A DNA stretch of 52,002 nt, from the NCBI GenBank assembly GCA_900316025.1, contig ONBJ01000016.1, positions 1 to 52,002 on the forward strand, read 5' to 3'. How positions within the stretch are numbered: the stretch's first letter is position 1; each line of letters begins with the position of its first letter. Shown here in pieces: positions 17,339 to 26,926 of the stretch. The notes below the pieces were generated by a model, which ran no database searches, had not been told where the DNA came from, and worked only from the letters and a program-made list of their open reading frames with translations. This stretch comes from an uncultured Eubacteriales bacterium (GTDB lineage Bacteria; Bacillota; Clostridia; Oscillospirales; Acutalibacteraceae). The position numbers and the translations under genes are program-made.

Positions 17339-17689
17339 TTATAATATATCGGAAACATCTATAATCTCTCCGTCTTTCCAAAGACGCTCAAGGTCATAGA
17401 AATTTCTTGCTTCTTCCATAAATACGTGAACTATTACGTCAATATAGTCCATCAGTATCCAACTGTTGGAGCGGTAACCCTCAATATGGCTTACCGATAT
17501 TCCTGCCTTGTCAAGCTCATACTCAACATTGTCAGACATCGCCTTTACCTGTGTACTGCTCGTACCTGTGGCTATTACCATATAATCTGCAAGAACTGAT
17601 ATATCGTTAATTCTTATTACTCTTATATCAAGTCCCTTTTTATCGCTCAAAGCTTTTGCTGCAATTCTTGCTGTTTCAAGAGATGTCAT
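17339..17689 (-). CDS. rsfS: Ribosomal silencing factor RsfS
   Basis: 116 aa, full length for the DUF143/Iojap family. It binds uL14 and blocks subunit joining under starvation. Characteristic segments are DISVLADYMVIATGTSSTQV, EGYRSNSWILMDYIDVIVHVF and ARNFYDLERLW. It starts 7 bp after yqeK, with GGAAGTGA as ribosome-binding site. The yhbY-yqeK-rsfS order is typical of Firmicutes. Confidence 0.96.
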   Translation of the reverse strand: MTSLETARIAAKALSDKKGLDIRVIRINDISVLADYMVIATGTSSTQVKAMSDNVEYELDKAGISVSHIEGYRSNSWILMDYIDVIVHVFMEEARNFYDLERLWKDGEIIDVSDIL

Positions 17690-17696
17690 ATCAAAT

Positions 17697-18281
17697 TCAC
17701 TTCCTGTTCTTTTTATTGCTAAGCTCCATTATAAGCTCGTTGTAAAGTCCGAATGTGTTTCTGTCTATCGCACACTGACGCTCCGTCAGGTCTGTTATGC
17801 TGAAGCTTACTCCGTAAAGCATAGCTTCTTCAAGACTTCTTTTAGCCTTTTCACGCATAATCTCAACGCCCTCGTAGTCACGCTCTTCCCCTATAAAATC
17901 CGCCGTGAAAATAATTTTTTCAAGCAGGCTCATTCCGGCTCTTCCGCTCGTGTGATACCTTATAGCGTTGATAATATCCTCGTCCTCTATTCTCAGAACC
18001 CGTCTTACGTACACACTTCCCGAAATTGCGTGCCATGTCTTAGGTGAAAACTGCTGAACATCGTCAAGTATTATACCATTGATTTCCATTATTTTCAACT
18101 GCTCGTCATAAGGGGATTCCTTGGTTATATCGTGCAGAATACCTGCAATTTTAGCCTTTTCGACATCTCCCCCATACTTTACGGCAAGCTGCTCGGCTGC
18201 TTTTGCAACGTTTACGCTGTGTATAAAACGCTTCTTGCTCATTTTTTCCTTTATCAGTTTCTTGTAATCCTCAAAGTTCAT
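17697..18281 (-). CDS. yqeK: HD-domain nucleotide hydrolase YqeK
   Basis: 194 aa. HD-superfamily metal ligands are visible in FIHSVNVAKAAEQL, AGILHDITKE and later KTWHAISGSV and HTSGRAGMS. The family hydrolyses Ap4A symmetrically to ADP. GGAGGTGAA lies just before the ATG at 18281. It sits between yhbY and rsfS in a conserved housekeeping operon. Confidence 0.93.
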   Translation of the reverse strand: MNFEDYKKLIKEKMSKKRFIHSVNVAKAAEQLAVKYGGDVEKAKIAGILHDITKESPYDEQLKIMEINGIILDDVQQFSPKTWHAISGSVYVRRVLRIEDEDIINAIRYHTSGRAGMSLLEKIIFTADFIGEERDYEGVEIMREKAKRSLEEAMLYGVSFSITDLTERQCAIDRNTFGLYNELIMELSNKKNRK

Positions 18282-18324
18282 TTTTTCACCTCCGCACGGA
18301 AATATTAATTTTTATTTTAAGTTT

Positions 18325-18633
18325 TTACTTTTCGGCTTTCTTCTTCGGCAAAGTGAACTGTGATTCCTTTTTCTTCTGCCTGAAAAGCACAAATTTTGAA
18401 CCTATAACCTGCACTACATCGGCATTTACGCTTTCGGCTATCCTGTCGGCTGTTTCCATAGGGGTTACATCGGAATTTTCAAGTACTCTGCCCTTTATCA
18501 GCTCTCTTGCTTCAAGAGCTTCGTCAGCTTCCTTTATGACATTTTCCGTTATGCCGCCCTTGCCTATTATAAGTATTGTTTCAATAGGATTTGCAAGTCC
18601 TCTGAGATATGCCCTCTGTTTACTTGTAAGCAT
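18325..18633 (-). CDS. yhbY: YhbY-family (CRM domain) RNA-binding protein
   Basis: 102 aa. The CRM fold begins LTSKQRAYLRGLANPIE and has the KGGIT motif of the GxxG loop, followed by the ELIKGRVL strand. It associates with pre-50S ribosomal particles in other bacteria. The C-terminal tail is Lys-rich. Its ATG overlaps the rdgB stop codon by one base (TAATG), with GGAGG upstream inside rdgB. Confidence 0.95.
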   Translation of the reverse strand: MLTSKQRAYLRGLANPIETILIIGKGGITENVIKEADEALEARELIKGRVLENSDVTPMETADRIAESVNADVVQVIGSKFVLFRQKKKESQFTLPKKKAEK

Positions 18634-19253
18634 TATTTTACCTCCGAAAAATATTTGTCCAGATAATATTTTTCTATCTGACTTTTCAATACTGTCAACG
18701 CTCTGCCACGGTGACTTATCTTGTCCTTTTCGTCTGCCGTGAGCTGAGCATAGCTTCTTCCGTCCTGAGTCAGAAATACAGGGTCATATCCGAAACCGCC
18801 TTCACCTATCGGTTCAAAGCCTATTCTTCCTACACACTCGCCGTATGATATGAGCTGCTTTCCGTTTCCTAAAATACAGTATATCGCACATACAAATTTT
18901 GCTGTACGCTGTGCAAGAGGTACACCCTCCATTTTACTCAGAAGCTTTTCTATATTCTTTTTGTCTGTCGCTCCCTCTCCAGAATACCTTGCGGAATATA
19001 CTCCCGGTTCTCCGTTCAGAGCGTCTACCATAAGTCCCGAATCATCTGCTATACACGGCATACCTGTACGCTCATATGCCGCCTTTGCCTTTATTCTTGC
19101 GTTCTCTATGAAAGTCTTTCCTGTTTCCTCCACATCGTCAAGAGTTACTCCAAGTTCCTTTGCTGTCTTTGCCGTTATTCCCATAGGGTTCAGTATTCTG
19201 TTAAGCTCCTGCACCTTTTTGGGATTGTTGCTTGCTATTACAAATGTTTCCAT
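18633..19253 (-). CDS. rdgB: XTP/dITP pyrophosphatase (Ham1 family)
   Basis: 206 aa. It hydrolyses non-canonical purine NTPs (ITP, XTP, dITP) to monophosphates. Motifs are IASNNPKKVQELNRIL, CIADDSGLMVDALNGEPGVYSARYSG, GFGYDPVF and SHRGRAL. GGAGAGGAT precedes the ATG. A family-2 repeat lies between it and ftsY. Confidence 0.96.
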   Translation of the reverse strand: METFVIASNNPKKVQELNRILNPMGITAKTAKELGVTLDDVEETGKTFIENARIKAKAAYERTGMPCIADDSGLMVDALNGEPGVYSARYSGEGATDKKNIEKLLSKMEGVPLAQRTAKFVCAIYCILGNGKQLISYGECVGRIGFEPIGEGGFGYDPVFLTQDGRSYAQLTADEKDKISHRGRALTVLKSQIEKYYLDKYFSEVK

Positions 19254-19280
19254 AAATATTATCCTCTCCTGTTAATAAAC

Positions 19281-19369
19281 CATAAAGTTTAGGTCAAGCC
19301 TTTTCAAAGGCTTGCGGTTTCCAAAGGCGGAGCCTTTGGTCAGGATTTTTAAGGGTGAAACCCTTAAAC
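19281..19369. repeat. Triple-hairpin repeat (family 2), copy c, inverted
   Basis: Reverse orientation compared with copies a, b and e. It starts CATAAAGTTTAGGTC (19281-19295), then the AAGCCTTT, CCAAAGG and TTTAAGGG hairpins in reverse order. It lies between ftsY and rdgB. Confidence 0.9.
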
Positions 19370-19378
19370 AACTGCTGA

Positions 19379-20290
19379 TTAGACTTTGGTGAACAGTGCT
19401 TTTGCAAAGTCGTCTGCGTCAAACGGCTGCAAGTCGTCCATCTGTTCGCCTACTCCTATGAACTTTACGGGTACTCCAAGTTCTTCCTTTATCGAAAGTA
19501 CTACGCCGCCCTTTGCCGTTCCGTCAAGCTTTGTCAGTACTATTCCTGTTATGCCTGCCGCATTCTTGAATTCCCTTGCCTGATTTACAGCATTCTGTCC
19601 TGTCGTTGCGTCAAGCACTATAAGAAATTCCTTGTCAGCTTCGGGAAGCTCCCTGTCTATTATCCTGCTTATTTTTCCAAGCTCATTCATAAGATGCTTC
19701 TTGTTGTGAAGTCTGCCTGCCGTATCGGCTATTATTACATCTGCCTTTCTCGCCTTTGCCGCCGATATTGCATCATATACAACTGCCGCCGGGTCTGAAC
19801 CCTCTTTCTGCTTTATAACCTCACAGCCTGCCCTGTCTGCCCATACTTCAAGCTGTTCTATAGCCGCCGCCCTGAATGTGTCGGCTGCTGCAAGAAGTAC
19901 GCTTTTTCCCTGATTTTTCAGATACTTTGCAAGCTTTCCTATCGTGGTTGTCTTGCCTACTCCGTTTACTCCTATTACCAGTATTATCGAGGGCTTTGTG
20001 CTTATATTAAGTTCTTCGCCGCCCCTGAGCATATCGGCTGTTATCTCTCTTAACAGTCCCATAACGTCATCGGGATTTGTTATTCCCTCTTTTTTTACTC
20101 TTTTTCTGAGTTCGTCCGTTATCTTCGTTGCCGTATTTACTCCGACATCTCCCATAACAAGAAGTTCTTCAAGCTCTTCAAAAAGTTCTTCATCAATCTT
20201 TGTGAAAGATTTCAGCATACTGTCTATCTGATTTACTACAGCTTCTCTTGTCTTTTTAAGTCCGTCCTTTATTTTTTTGAACAATCCCAT
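19379..20290 (-). CDS. ftsY: Signal recognition particle receptor FtsY
   Basis: 303 aa: NG domain only, without the long acidic A domain of E. coli. SRP-type GTPase motifs are GVNGVGKTTTIGKLAKYL (P-loop), AADTFRAAAIEQLEVWADR, ADTAGRLHNKKHLMNEL and LTKLDGTAKGG. It docks ribosome-SRP complexes at the membrane for co-translational export. AGGTGA precedes the ATG. It follows smc by 22 bp. Confidence 0.97.
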   Translation of the reverse strand: MGLFKKIKDGLKKTREAVVNQIDSMLKSFTKIDEELFEELEELLVMGDVGVNTATKITDELRKRVKKEGITNPDDVMGLLREITADMLRGGEELNISTKPSIILVIGVNGVGKTTTIGKLAKYLKNQGKSVLLAAADTFRAAAIEQLEVWADRAGCEVIKQKEGSDPAAVVYDAISAAKARKADVIIADTAGRLHNKKHLMNELGKISRIIDRELPEADKEFLIVLDATTGQNAVNQAREFKNAAGITGIVLTKLDGTAKGGVVLSIKEELGVPVKFIGVGEQMDDLQPFDADDFAKALFTKV

Positions 20291-20312
20291 TCTGTTTCAC
20301 CTTTTTTCCTAT

Positions 20313-23300
20313 TTATTTCATATTCAGCTTTCCTGCCACCTCTGAAGCTTTCAGCGACAGCAGCTTCGATATTCCTTTATCCTGCATTGTAACTCCGTAC
20401 AGAACATCGGCTTCTTCCATAGTTCCCCTTCTGTGGGTTATGAGTATGAACTGTGTATTTTCGTTCATAAGCCTGAGATACTGTGCAAACCTGTCTACAT
20501 TTACCTCGTCCAGTGCGGCTTCTATCTCGTCCATTACGCAGAACGGTGCAGGACTTACTTTCATTATGGCAAAATATAAGGCTATGGCTACAAGTGCCTT
20601 TTCACCGCCCGACAGTGCTTCAAGATGAACTACTATTTTTCCGGGAGGGTGTACTATTATCTCTATTCCGCTTGTCAGGACATCTTCGGGATTTGTAAGC
20701 TCAAGATGTGCCTTTCCTCCTCCGAACAGCTCAACAAAGGTCTTTGAGAAATTTGCGTTAATCTGATTGAAACGTTCCGAAAAAAGTTCCTTCATCTGCT
20801 TTGTGAGGTCGCCTATGAGCCTTATTATTTCGTTTTTGGACTTCTCAACGTCATTTACCTGCATAGTCATAAATTTGTGACGCTCTGATACTTCCTTATA
20901 CTCCTCTATTGCGGAAACGTTTACACTGCCTAAAGCTTTTATTTTTCCTTTAAGCTCGTTCAGACGTTTTTTGGCTGTCGGTACGCTTTCTATCGGCTTT
21001 GCTTTCTGCTCGGCTTCTCTCGGAGTAAGCTCGTATTCTTCCCACAGCTTGCTTATTATTTCGTCATACTGCTTCTGGAGATTTTCCTTACGCTCCTCCA
21101 GCTTTGAAAGCTCTCTGCCGATAACCTCACGCTCGTTAAGCTTTTCTCTTTCCTGACTTCTCAGCTTTGAGATTTTACCCTCAGTTTCAATTCTTTTTGC
21201 GATTAAAGCGTCAGTCCTGTTCTGAGCCGATCTGGCTTTTTCTGACAAACTGCTTATAAAATCATTCAAAAGCTTTATCTGAGCTTCAGTTTCAGAAATT
21301 TTGGACTTGTAATCCTTTATTTCAGAGTTTATACTCTGCTTTCTCTGATTTTTTGTATTTTCTCCTGTAACTGCAAGCTTTATTTCGGCTTCTATGTTTT
21401 CTATGTCCTTTTCGGCTGAAAGAATGTCAAAACGCAGATTTTGCATTTTCCCCGACAGCTTTTCTCTTTCTTCCGAAAGCTTTTTCTGTGCCTCATTCAG
21501 TGAAGATGAGTTTTTTTCAGCCTGCTTTATCTGTGCATTAAGAGTTTCAAGTTCCTTCTGGGAGCTTCGGTGTACGTCTGACTGACCCTTTATGCGTTGA
21601 TTGAGTGCTTCTATTTCCTTTTCAAGCTCATCAAGGGCAGACTGCATATTTGAAAGCTCCGTTTTGCTTCCTATTAGCATAGCTTCTGTCTTTACCCTGT
21701 TTTCCTGAGATTTTGAAAGTTCGGCACGTATGCCTGTAATCTCGGCTTCGGCTGAAAAATATTCCTTTACTGACAATTCATATTCCTGTGCGGACTGCTC
21801 AGCATTCTTTTTCAGATTTTCTGCTGTTTCCTTATTTTTTCGTATTTCGCCTGCTCTTGAAAGCAATCCCGATTTTCTTCCCTGAGAACCTCCCGTCAGA
21901 GAACCGCCTGCATTTACCACCTGTCCGTCCAGAGTTACTATTCTGAACCTGTAGCCATACTTTTTTGCTATATTTACGGCATTGTTGAGATTATCGGCTA
22001 TCGCTATTCTTCCTAAAAGCGAATTTAAAATGCCTGTGTATTCCTCATTACAGGAACAAAGCTCTGAGGCTGTTCCGATAAAGCCCCTGCACTGTTCAAG
22101 ACCCTTTTCGCTTAAAGTACTTCCCTTTACGGTAGTAAGCGGAAGAAATGTTGCTCTTCCACCGTCACGCTGTTTCAGATAATTGATTGCAGCTTTTGCA
22201 CTTTCTTCATCTGATGTGACTATGTGCTGCATTGAGTTTCCCAAAGCTGTTTCTACCGCCACGGCATATTCCTGCGGTACGCTTATTATTCTCGATACAG
22301 GTCCTCTTATTCCACTGAGATTTCCTCTGTCGGCTTCCTTTATGACAAGCTTTACGCTGTTATAGAAGCCTTCCATATTACGCTCCAAATCTTCAAGTAT
22401 GCGTATGCGTCTTAATCTTTCCTGATAGTCAAGATTAAGCTTGTCTGCCTTTTCTTTAAGACTGTCACGCTTTTTCTTTCTGCTTTCAAGCTTTAACTGA
22501 CAGCCTGAAAGCGAATTTTTAAGCTTTGTACACTGTTCCTCTGCCTGAGATAATCTGTCTTCGTATTCACTGCACTGAACTTTAAGAGAGTTTCTTTTCT
22601 GTATGCGTATGCTTTTTGAATTGTTAAGATTGTCTGTACGCTCCTTTGCTTCGCTTACCGATGCCATACTGGTCATTGCGGAAACCTTTATATCAGCCGC
22701 TCTTGATGTAAGACCTGCAAGCTTTGATGCTGCTTCCTGTAAAAGTCTTGAATTTCGGCTGGTATCGTCTGTAAGCTGTGCAAGCTGATTTTCACACTCG
22801 GAATATTCTTTTTTCAGATTTTCTATATCAAGTCTGTATTTTCCGATTTTTTCCCTTTTTTCCTTTATCTCGTTTTCAGTATCCTTGCTGGAGTTTGCAA
22901 GAAATGATAATTCGGCTTCAAGTCTTGCTATGTTTTCCTCACTGTGCTTTATGTTGTTATGTGATACCGATATTTCCGCTTTTTTTTGCAATGACTGTTC
23001 TTCATAGCCTGAAGCTTCCTTTCTTATGCTCTCAATTTTAGTATTATATTCTACGTTTTTCTGAAAAAGCTCTTCGCTTTCCTTCTGTATCTTCTCCAGT
23101 GCCTTGTGTGCCTGCCTGTGCTGTGAAGCCGCTATTTCAAGCTTTTCTTCCTGCTCTCTCAGAACCGCCGCCGACTGTTTTATAGTATTTACCCATAAAG
23201 CTGTTTCAAGCTCCTTTTTCTCGTTTGAGTATTCCAGAAATGCTTCTGCCTTTTTTGACTGCGTTTCAAGCGGAATTATTCTGTCGTCAAGCTCCTTAAG

Positions 23301-23882
23301 TATATCCCTAAGTCTGACAAGGTTTTCTTCCGTTCCCTGAAGCTTTCTTTCTGCTTCAAGCTTTCTGTACCTGTAGCGTGATATTCCTGCGGCTTCTTCA
23401 AATATTTCACGTCTGTCCTCGCTCTTTGACGCTACTATACTGTCTATCTTTCCCTGTCCTATCATTGAGTAGCCGTCACGTCCAAGCCCTGTATCCATAA
23501 ACAGCTCGTGAATATCCTTAAGTCTTACTGCTGCCTTGTTTATCATATATTCGCTGTCGCCCGAACGGTAGTACCGCCTTGTTACCGAAACCTCATCGCC
23601 GTTATATGAAAGCATTCTGTCCCTGTTGTCAAACGAAAGCGTTACCTCGGCATATCCCTGCTTCTTTCGGGAATCCGTTCCGTTGAATACTACGTCCTCC
23701 ATCTTTGAACATCTTATAGCTTTCGGCGACTGCTCACCGAGAACCCATCTTATTGCATCGCTTATATTACTTTTTCCGCTTCCGTTCGGCCCTACTATTG
23801 ATGTTATGCCTTTGTCAAAAGTAAGCTTCGTTTTGTCGGGAAACGTCTTGAAGCCCTGTACCTCCAGCGATTTTAAAAGCAC
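20313..23882 (-). CDS. smc: Chromosome partition protein SMC
   Basis: About 1189 aa, the usual length. Walker A GPNGSGKSNISDAIRW lies near the N-terminus; a coiled-coil arm, a hinge in the middle (RDGGRATFLPL to GGSLTGGS) and a second coiled coil follow. The C-terminal signature and Walker B read LEALSGGEKALVAIAL and PFCVMDEIEAALDEVN. It is the ATPase of the SMC-ScpAB condensin. The frame opens with TTG at 23894, but AGGAG abuts it. GTG at 23882 gives the family-typical start (M)LLKSLEVQGFKTFPDK with AGGAG 12 nt upstream, so I prefer it. Confidence 0.97.
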   Translation of the reverse strand: MLLKSLEVQGFKTFPDKTKLTFDKGITSIVGPNGSGKSNISDAIRWVLGEQSPKAIRCSKMEDVVFNGTDSRKKQGYAEVTLSFDNRDRMLSYNGDEVSVTRRYYRSGDSEYMINKAAVRLKDIHELFMDTGLGRDGYSMIGQGKIDSIVASKSEDRREIFEEAAGISRYRYRKLEAERKLQGTEENLVRLRDILKELDDRIIPLETQSKKAEAFLEYSNEKKELETALWVNTIKQSAAVLREQEEKLEIAASQHRQAHKALEKIQKESEELFQKNVEYNTKIESIRKEASGYEEQSLQKKAEISVSHNNIKHSEENIARLEAELSFLANSSKDTENEIKEKREKIGKYRLDIENLKKEYSECENQLAQLTDDTSRNSRLLQEAASKLAGLTSRAADIKVSAMTSMASVSEAKERTDNLNNSKSIRIQKRNSLKVQCSEYEDRLSQAEEQCTKLKNSLSGCQLKLESRKKKRDSLKEKADKLNLDYQERLRRIRILEDLERNMEGFYNSVKLVIKEADRGNLSGIRGPVSRIISVPQEYAVAVETALGNSMQHIVTSDEESAKAAINYLKQRDGGRATFLPLTTVKGSTLSEKGLEQCRGFIGTASELCSCNEEYTGILNSLLGRIAIADNLNNAVNIAKKYGYRFRIVTLDGQVVNAGGSLTGGSQGRKSGLLSRAGEIRKNKETAENLKKNAEQSAQEYELSVKEYFSAEAEITGIRAELSKSQENRVKTEAMLIGSKTELSNMQSALDELEKEIEALNQRIKGQSDVHRSSQKELETLNAQIKQAEKNSSSLNEAQKKLSEEREKLSGKMQNLRFDILSAEKDIENIEAEIKLAVTGENTKNQRKQSINSEIKDYKSKISETEAQIKLLNDFISSLSEKARSAQNRTDALIAKRIETEGKISKLRSQEREKLNEREVIGRELSKLEERKENLQKQYDEIISKLWEEYELTPREAEQKAKPIESVPTAKKRLNELKGKIKALGSVNVSAIEEYKEVSERHKFMTMQVNDVEKSKNEIIRLIGDLTKQMKELFSERFNQINANFSKTFVELFGGGKAHLELTNPEDVLTSGIEIIVHPPGKIVVHLEALSGGEKALVAIALYFAIMKVSPAPFCVMDEIEAALDEVNVDRFAQYLRLMNENTQFILITHRRGTMEEADVLYGVTMQDKGISKLLSLKASEVAGKLNMK

Positions 23883-23969
23883 CTGTCTGTTCAACTCCTA
23901 ACCATTCCATAAGGTTTTATGCAAGCCGCATTTCTACACTCATTCCCAGTCTGCGGCTACGCTCAAACT

Positions 23970-24065
23970 GCGATTGCAGCCGACAAAAGCTTACGCTTTT
24001 GTCAGATTGTCGGTTACCACCGACAATCTCGTTTCGGACAAATGTCCGAAACGGGCTGCAATCGC
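23970..24065. repeat. Cloverleaf repeat, copy 6
   Basis: The outer stem GCGATTGCAGCC (23970-23981) pairs with its complement at 24054-24065. The arms start CGACAAAAGC (fused to the outer stem), AGATTGTCGGT and CGTTTCGGAC. The left flank CGGCTACGCTCAAA resembles the flank of copies 4 and 5. It lies between the radical SAM gene and smc. Confidence 0.94.
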
Positions 24066-24079
24066 CGCAAATCCCTCAC

Positions 24080-24122
24080 AAAGCTGTATTTTCACGGCTA
24101 CGCTCCGACAAAATACAGCTTT
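24080..24122. repeat. Long hairpin at the 3' end of the radical SAM gene
   Basis: AAAGCTGTATTTT (24080-24092) pairs perfectly with AAAATACAGCTTT (24110-24122). The 17-nt loop contains CGGCTACGCTCCG, similar to the flank of cloverleaf copy 6. There is no U-run on either side, so it is not a classic terminator. It may belong to the repeat system. Confidence 0.6.
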
Positions 24123-24123
24123 A

Positions 24124-25131
24124 TCATGGATTTTTTACAAACTCAGTTTTATATTTTTCAATATCTTCTCTGCCCTTTATGCTTATCGAATAGCCTTTTT
24201 TTCTGAAATAGGCTATGTTACTTTTTTTCTGACCCAAAGCCTTTGATATTTCCCGTTGGTTTACGTAAAAAGTATATATACCCTCAGGCAGAGCATTTTT
24301 TTCTATACAGCTTTCAAAGATTTTTCTGTAAAGAACCGAAAAGCACAGTTCACCAAAAGACGGATGCCACGCTCCGGACAGCATTCCCTTTGCAATATCA
24401 TCGGTATTGTGCAGACCAAGCCTTATTACTTTTATGCCGTTTTTCTCAAACATACAGAGAAGCTCCGCACAGAGTTCAACAGTTTCTTCAAGACTGTATG
24501 TATCGTAAATTCCCTGAATATAATAATCCGCAAGCAGGGTATCTTTCATTATTATTGTAGGGTATATCCTGACCGTTGCAGGTTTAAGCTCGCATATACG
24601 CTTTGCTGTATATAAATCCTTTTCTGCGGTTGCAAGATAAAGTCCCGTCATCATTTGCAGACCAAGTTCAAAGCCGAATTTCTTTATCATCTCTGACGCT
24701 TTCACAACATCTTCTGCCGTATGACCTCTTTTATTTGCATTAAGTACATCATCGCACATACTCTGTGCTCCAAGCTCTATTGATGTTACTCCGTACTGCC
24801 TCAGTATTCCGAGAACATCTTCGTCTATGCAGTCGGGTCTTGTGGAAATTCTTATTCCTGCAAAGCTTCCGTCACTGACGTGTTTATATGCTGTTTCCAG
24901 AAGCATAAGCATATAGCTGCGTTCTATCGCTGTGAAACTTCCTCCGAAAAATGCTATTTCGGATTTTTCGGGATTATAGCTTCTGCTTTCCTTTGCCGTA
25001 ATAACTGCCGTTTCTATGTCCTCCGCTTTGGGCTGATTATCCTTTCCTGTTATCCTTACCTGATTGCAGAACGAACAGCAGTGAGGACAGCCGTTATGCG
25101 GTACAAATATGGCTACATTTGAATGTTTCAA
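24124..25131 (-). CDS. Radical SAM protein (Elp3-like, clostridial rnc-smc neighbour)
   Basis: 335 aa. The N-terminal CX3CX2C iron-sulfur motif is in GCPHCCSFCNQ, followed by AFFGGSFTAIE and an Elp3-like radical SAM barrel (STRPDCIDEDVLGIL, ELGAQSMCDDVL). No acetyltransferase domain is visible, so it is not a complete Elp3. Substrate unknown; tRNA modification is a reasonable guess. The start is TTG at 25131, overlapping the rnc stop codon (TTGA), and the protein begins MKHSNVAIFVPHNGCP as homologues do. The position between rnc and smc is common in Clostridia. Confidence 0.88.
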   Translation of the reverse strand: MKHSNVAIFVPHNGCPHCCSFCNQVRITGKDNQPKAEDIETAVITAKESRSYNPEKSEIAFFGGSFTAIERSYMLMLLETAYKHVSDGSFAGIRISTRPDCIDEDVLGILRQYGVTSIELGAQSMCDDVLNANKRGHTAEDVVKASEMIKKFGFELGLQMMTGLYLATAEKDLYTAKRICELKPATVRIYPTIIMKDTLLADYYIQGIYDTYSLEETVELCAELLCMFEKNGIKVIRLGLHNTDDIAKGMLSGAWHPSFGELCFSVLYRKIFESCIEKNALPEGIYTFYVNQREISKALGQKKSNIAYFRKKGYSISIKGREDIEKYKTEFVKNP

Positions 25132-25838
25132 TATCCCATCAACCTCAATGCTTCTCTTGCCGCCTGCTGTTCGGCTTCCTTTTTGCTTTTTCCTCCGCCT
25201 TTTCCTATAACGTTGCTGTTGAGGTGAACCTCTACCTGAAAATGCTTGTTATGGTCGGGGCCGCTTTCTCCTACAAGTACATACTCAAGCTTTTCTTCGG
25301 GATTTTTCTGTACTATCTCCTGCAAAGCTGTCTTATAGTCCTTAAGGCGGTAATCCTTGGATTTTATCAGCTTTCCTCCCTTTATGTCGGGGACTACAAA
25401 ATTATATATAAACTTTCTTGCTTCTTCCATTCCTCCGTCAAGATAGATTGCTGCTATTACCGATTCAAAGGCATCGGCTAAAATTGACGGTCTGTCCTGA
25501 CCGTTTGTATGACGTTCTCCCCTGCTCAGAAAAAGATACTTTCCAAGACCTATGGAACGTGCATAACCTGCAAGAGATTTCTCACAGACAAGTGCAGCTC
25601 TCAGCTTTGTAAGCTCTCCCTCGGGCAGCATAGGACAGTTCCTGTATATATAATCAGATACAACTATGCTGAGTACCGCATCGCCCAGAAACTCCTGACG
25701 CTCATTACACTTTATATTAAGCTTTCTGAACTCGTTTGCATATGAGGAATGTGTAAGTCCTGTACTCAGATATTTTATATCCCTGAATTTGTATCCCAGC
25801 TTTTCTTCAAGCTGGGAAAAATCATTTTTTTCGTCCAC
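25128..25838 (-). CDS. rnc: Ribonuclease III
   Basis: About 236 aa. The signature NERQEFLGDAVLSIVVSDYIY contains the metal-binding Glu and Asp. The second active-site region is ILADAFESVIAAIYLDGG. A C-terminal double-stranded-RNA-binding domain (DYKTALQEIVQK to KKEAEQQAAREAL) follows. It processes rRNA and other structured RNAs, and is a candidate to cut cloverleaf-repeat transcripts. Start: GTG 25838 has AGGTGA 8 nt upstream; the frame also allows GTG 25850, which lacks a clear site. It is 20 bp downstream of plsX. Confidence 0.96.
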   Translation of the reverse strand: MDEKNDFSQLEEKLGYKFRDIKYLSTGLTHSSYANEFRKLNIKCNERQEFLGDAVLSIVVSDYIYRNCPMLPEGELTKLRAALVCEKSLAGYARSIGLGKYLFLSRGERHTNGQDRPSILADAFESVIAAIYLDGGMEEARKFIYNFVVPDIKGGKLIKSKDYRLKDYKTALQEIVQKNPEEKLEYVLVGESGPDHNKHFQVEVHLNSNVIGKGGGKSKKEAEQQAAREALRLMGY

Positions 25839-25858
25839 TGCGGATTTCACCTACGGTT

Positions 25859-26863
25859 CTATATATTTTCGGTTTTGTATATACTTATATTTTTCTCTAT
25901 TTCATTTATCACGTTCGCCTGTGTGAACTGTTTTGTAAGCTTTATAGCATTTTTCATAGTCCTTGCCTTGGAGCTTCCGTGTGCCTTGAATACAGGTCTG
26001 CTTATTCCTATAATGGGTGCTCCGCCGTATTCGTGATAGTCCATTTCCTTTGCAAGTCCTTTAAGGTCGCCCATAATCATCGCCGCTGCAATCTTATTCT
26101 TTATATTCTTTCCGAATATCGCCTTTATTCTTGCCATTATCTCTATTGCAGCTCCCTCATATGTCTTTAATATGAGGTTTCCGCTGAATCCGTCCGCTAC
26201 GAGAACATCGCAGGCATCTCCGGGGACATCTCTTCCCTCAATATTTCCGACAAAATTCAGATTTGTGCCGCTCAGAAGTCTGTAGGCATCATTCTGAAGA
26301 ACTCCGCCCTTATGCTCCTCAGTTCCTACGTTTGCAAGTCCTACACGTGGATTTTTTATTCCCATAACCTTTTCCATATATATAGAACCCATTATTCCGA
26401 ACTGACAAAGCATATCTGCTCTTACATCTACGTTAGCTCCACCGTCAGCAAGCATAAAGCAGCCGTTTCTTTTAGGCATAACGGGTGCAAATGCCGCCCT
26501 CTTTACACCTTTTATTCTCTTTACTATCATACTGCTTCCTACAAGCAAAGCTCCGCTGTTGCCTGCCGATACAAAAGCGTCACCCTCTCCGCTTTTCAGA
26601 AGCTCAAGTCCTTTTCCCATTGAGGAATCTCTTTTTTCCTTGAGTATGTATGTTGATTCGTCATCGGGAGTTATAACCCCCTCGGTATGTACTATGCTCA
26701 TTCTGTCAAGCGATACGGAATTTTCTTCTGCACTTTTTTCTATCAGCTCCCTGTTTCCAGTAAGAATTATGTCTACATCATATTCCTCAACAGCCTGCTG
26801 ACAGCCCTTTATTATTTCTGACGGTGCGTTATCTCCGCCGAATGCGTCTACTATAATTTTCAT
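25859..26863 (-). CDS. plsX: Phosphate acyltransferase PlsX
   Basis: 334 aa. It makes acyl-phosphate from acyl-ACP for phospholipid synthesis and is membrane-associated. It begins MKIIVDAFGGDNAPSEIIKG and carries the family segments VSAGNSGALLVGS, ALANVGTEEHKG-type sequence and VADGFSGNLILKTYEG. An ideal ribosome-binding site (AAAGGAGG) precedes the ATG. acpP, often next to plsX, is instead at 49.6 kb. Confidence 0.97.
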   Translation of the reverse strand: MKIIVDAFGGDNAPSEIIKGCQQAVEEYDVDIILTGNRELIEKSAEENSVSLDRMSIVHTEGVITPDDESTYILKEKRDSSMGKGLELLKSGEGDAFVSAGNSGALLVGSSMIVKRIKGVKRAAFAPVMPKRNGCFMLADGGANVDVRADMLCQFGIMGSIYMEKVMGIKNPRVGLANVGTEEHKGGVLQNDAYRLLSGTNLNFVGNIEGRDVPGDACDVLVADGFSGNLILKTYEGAAIEIMARIKAIFGKNIKNKIAAAMIMGDLKGLAKEMDYHEYGGAPIIGISRPVFKAHGSSKARTMKNAIKLTKQFTQANVINEIEKNISIYKTENI

Positions 26864-26926
26864 ATAAGACCTCCTTTACAACAAATAACGGTTTACCATA
26901 TCAGGATCTCTGCCTCCGTCAGCACC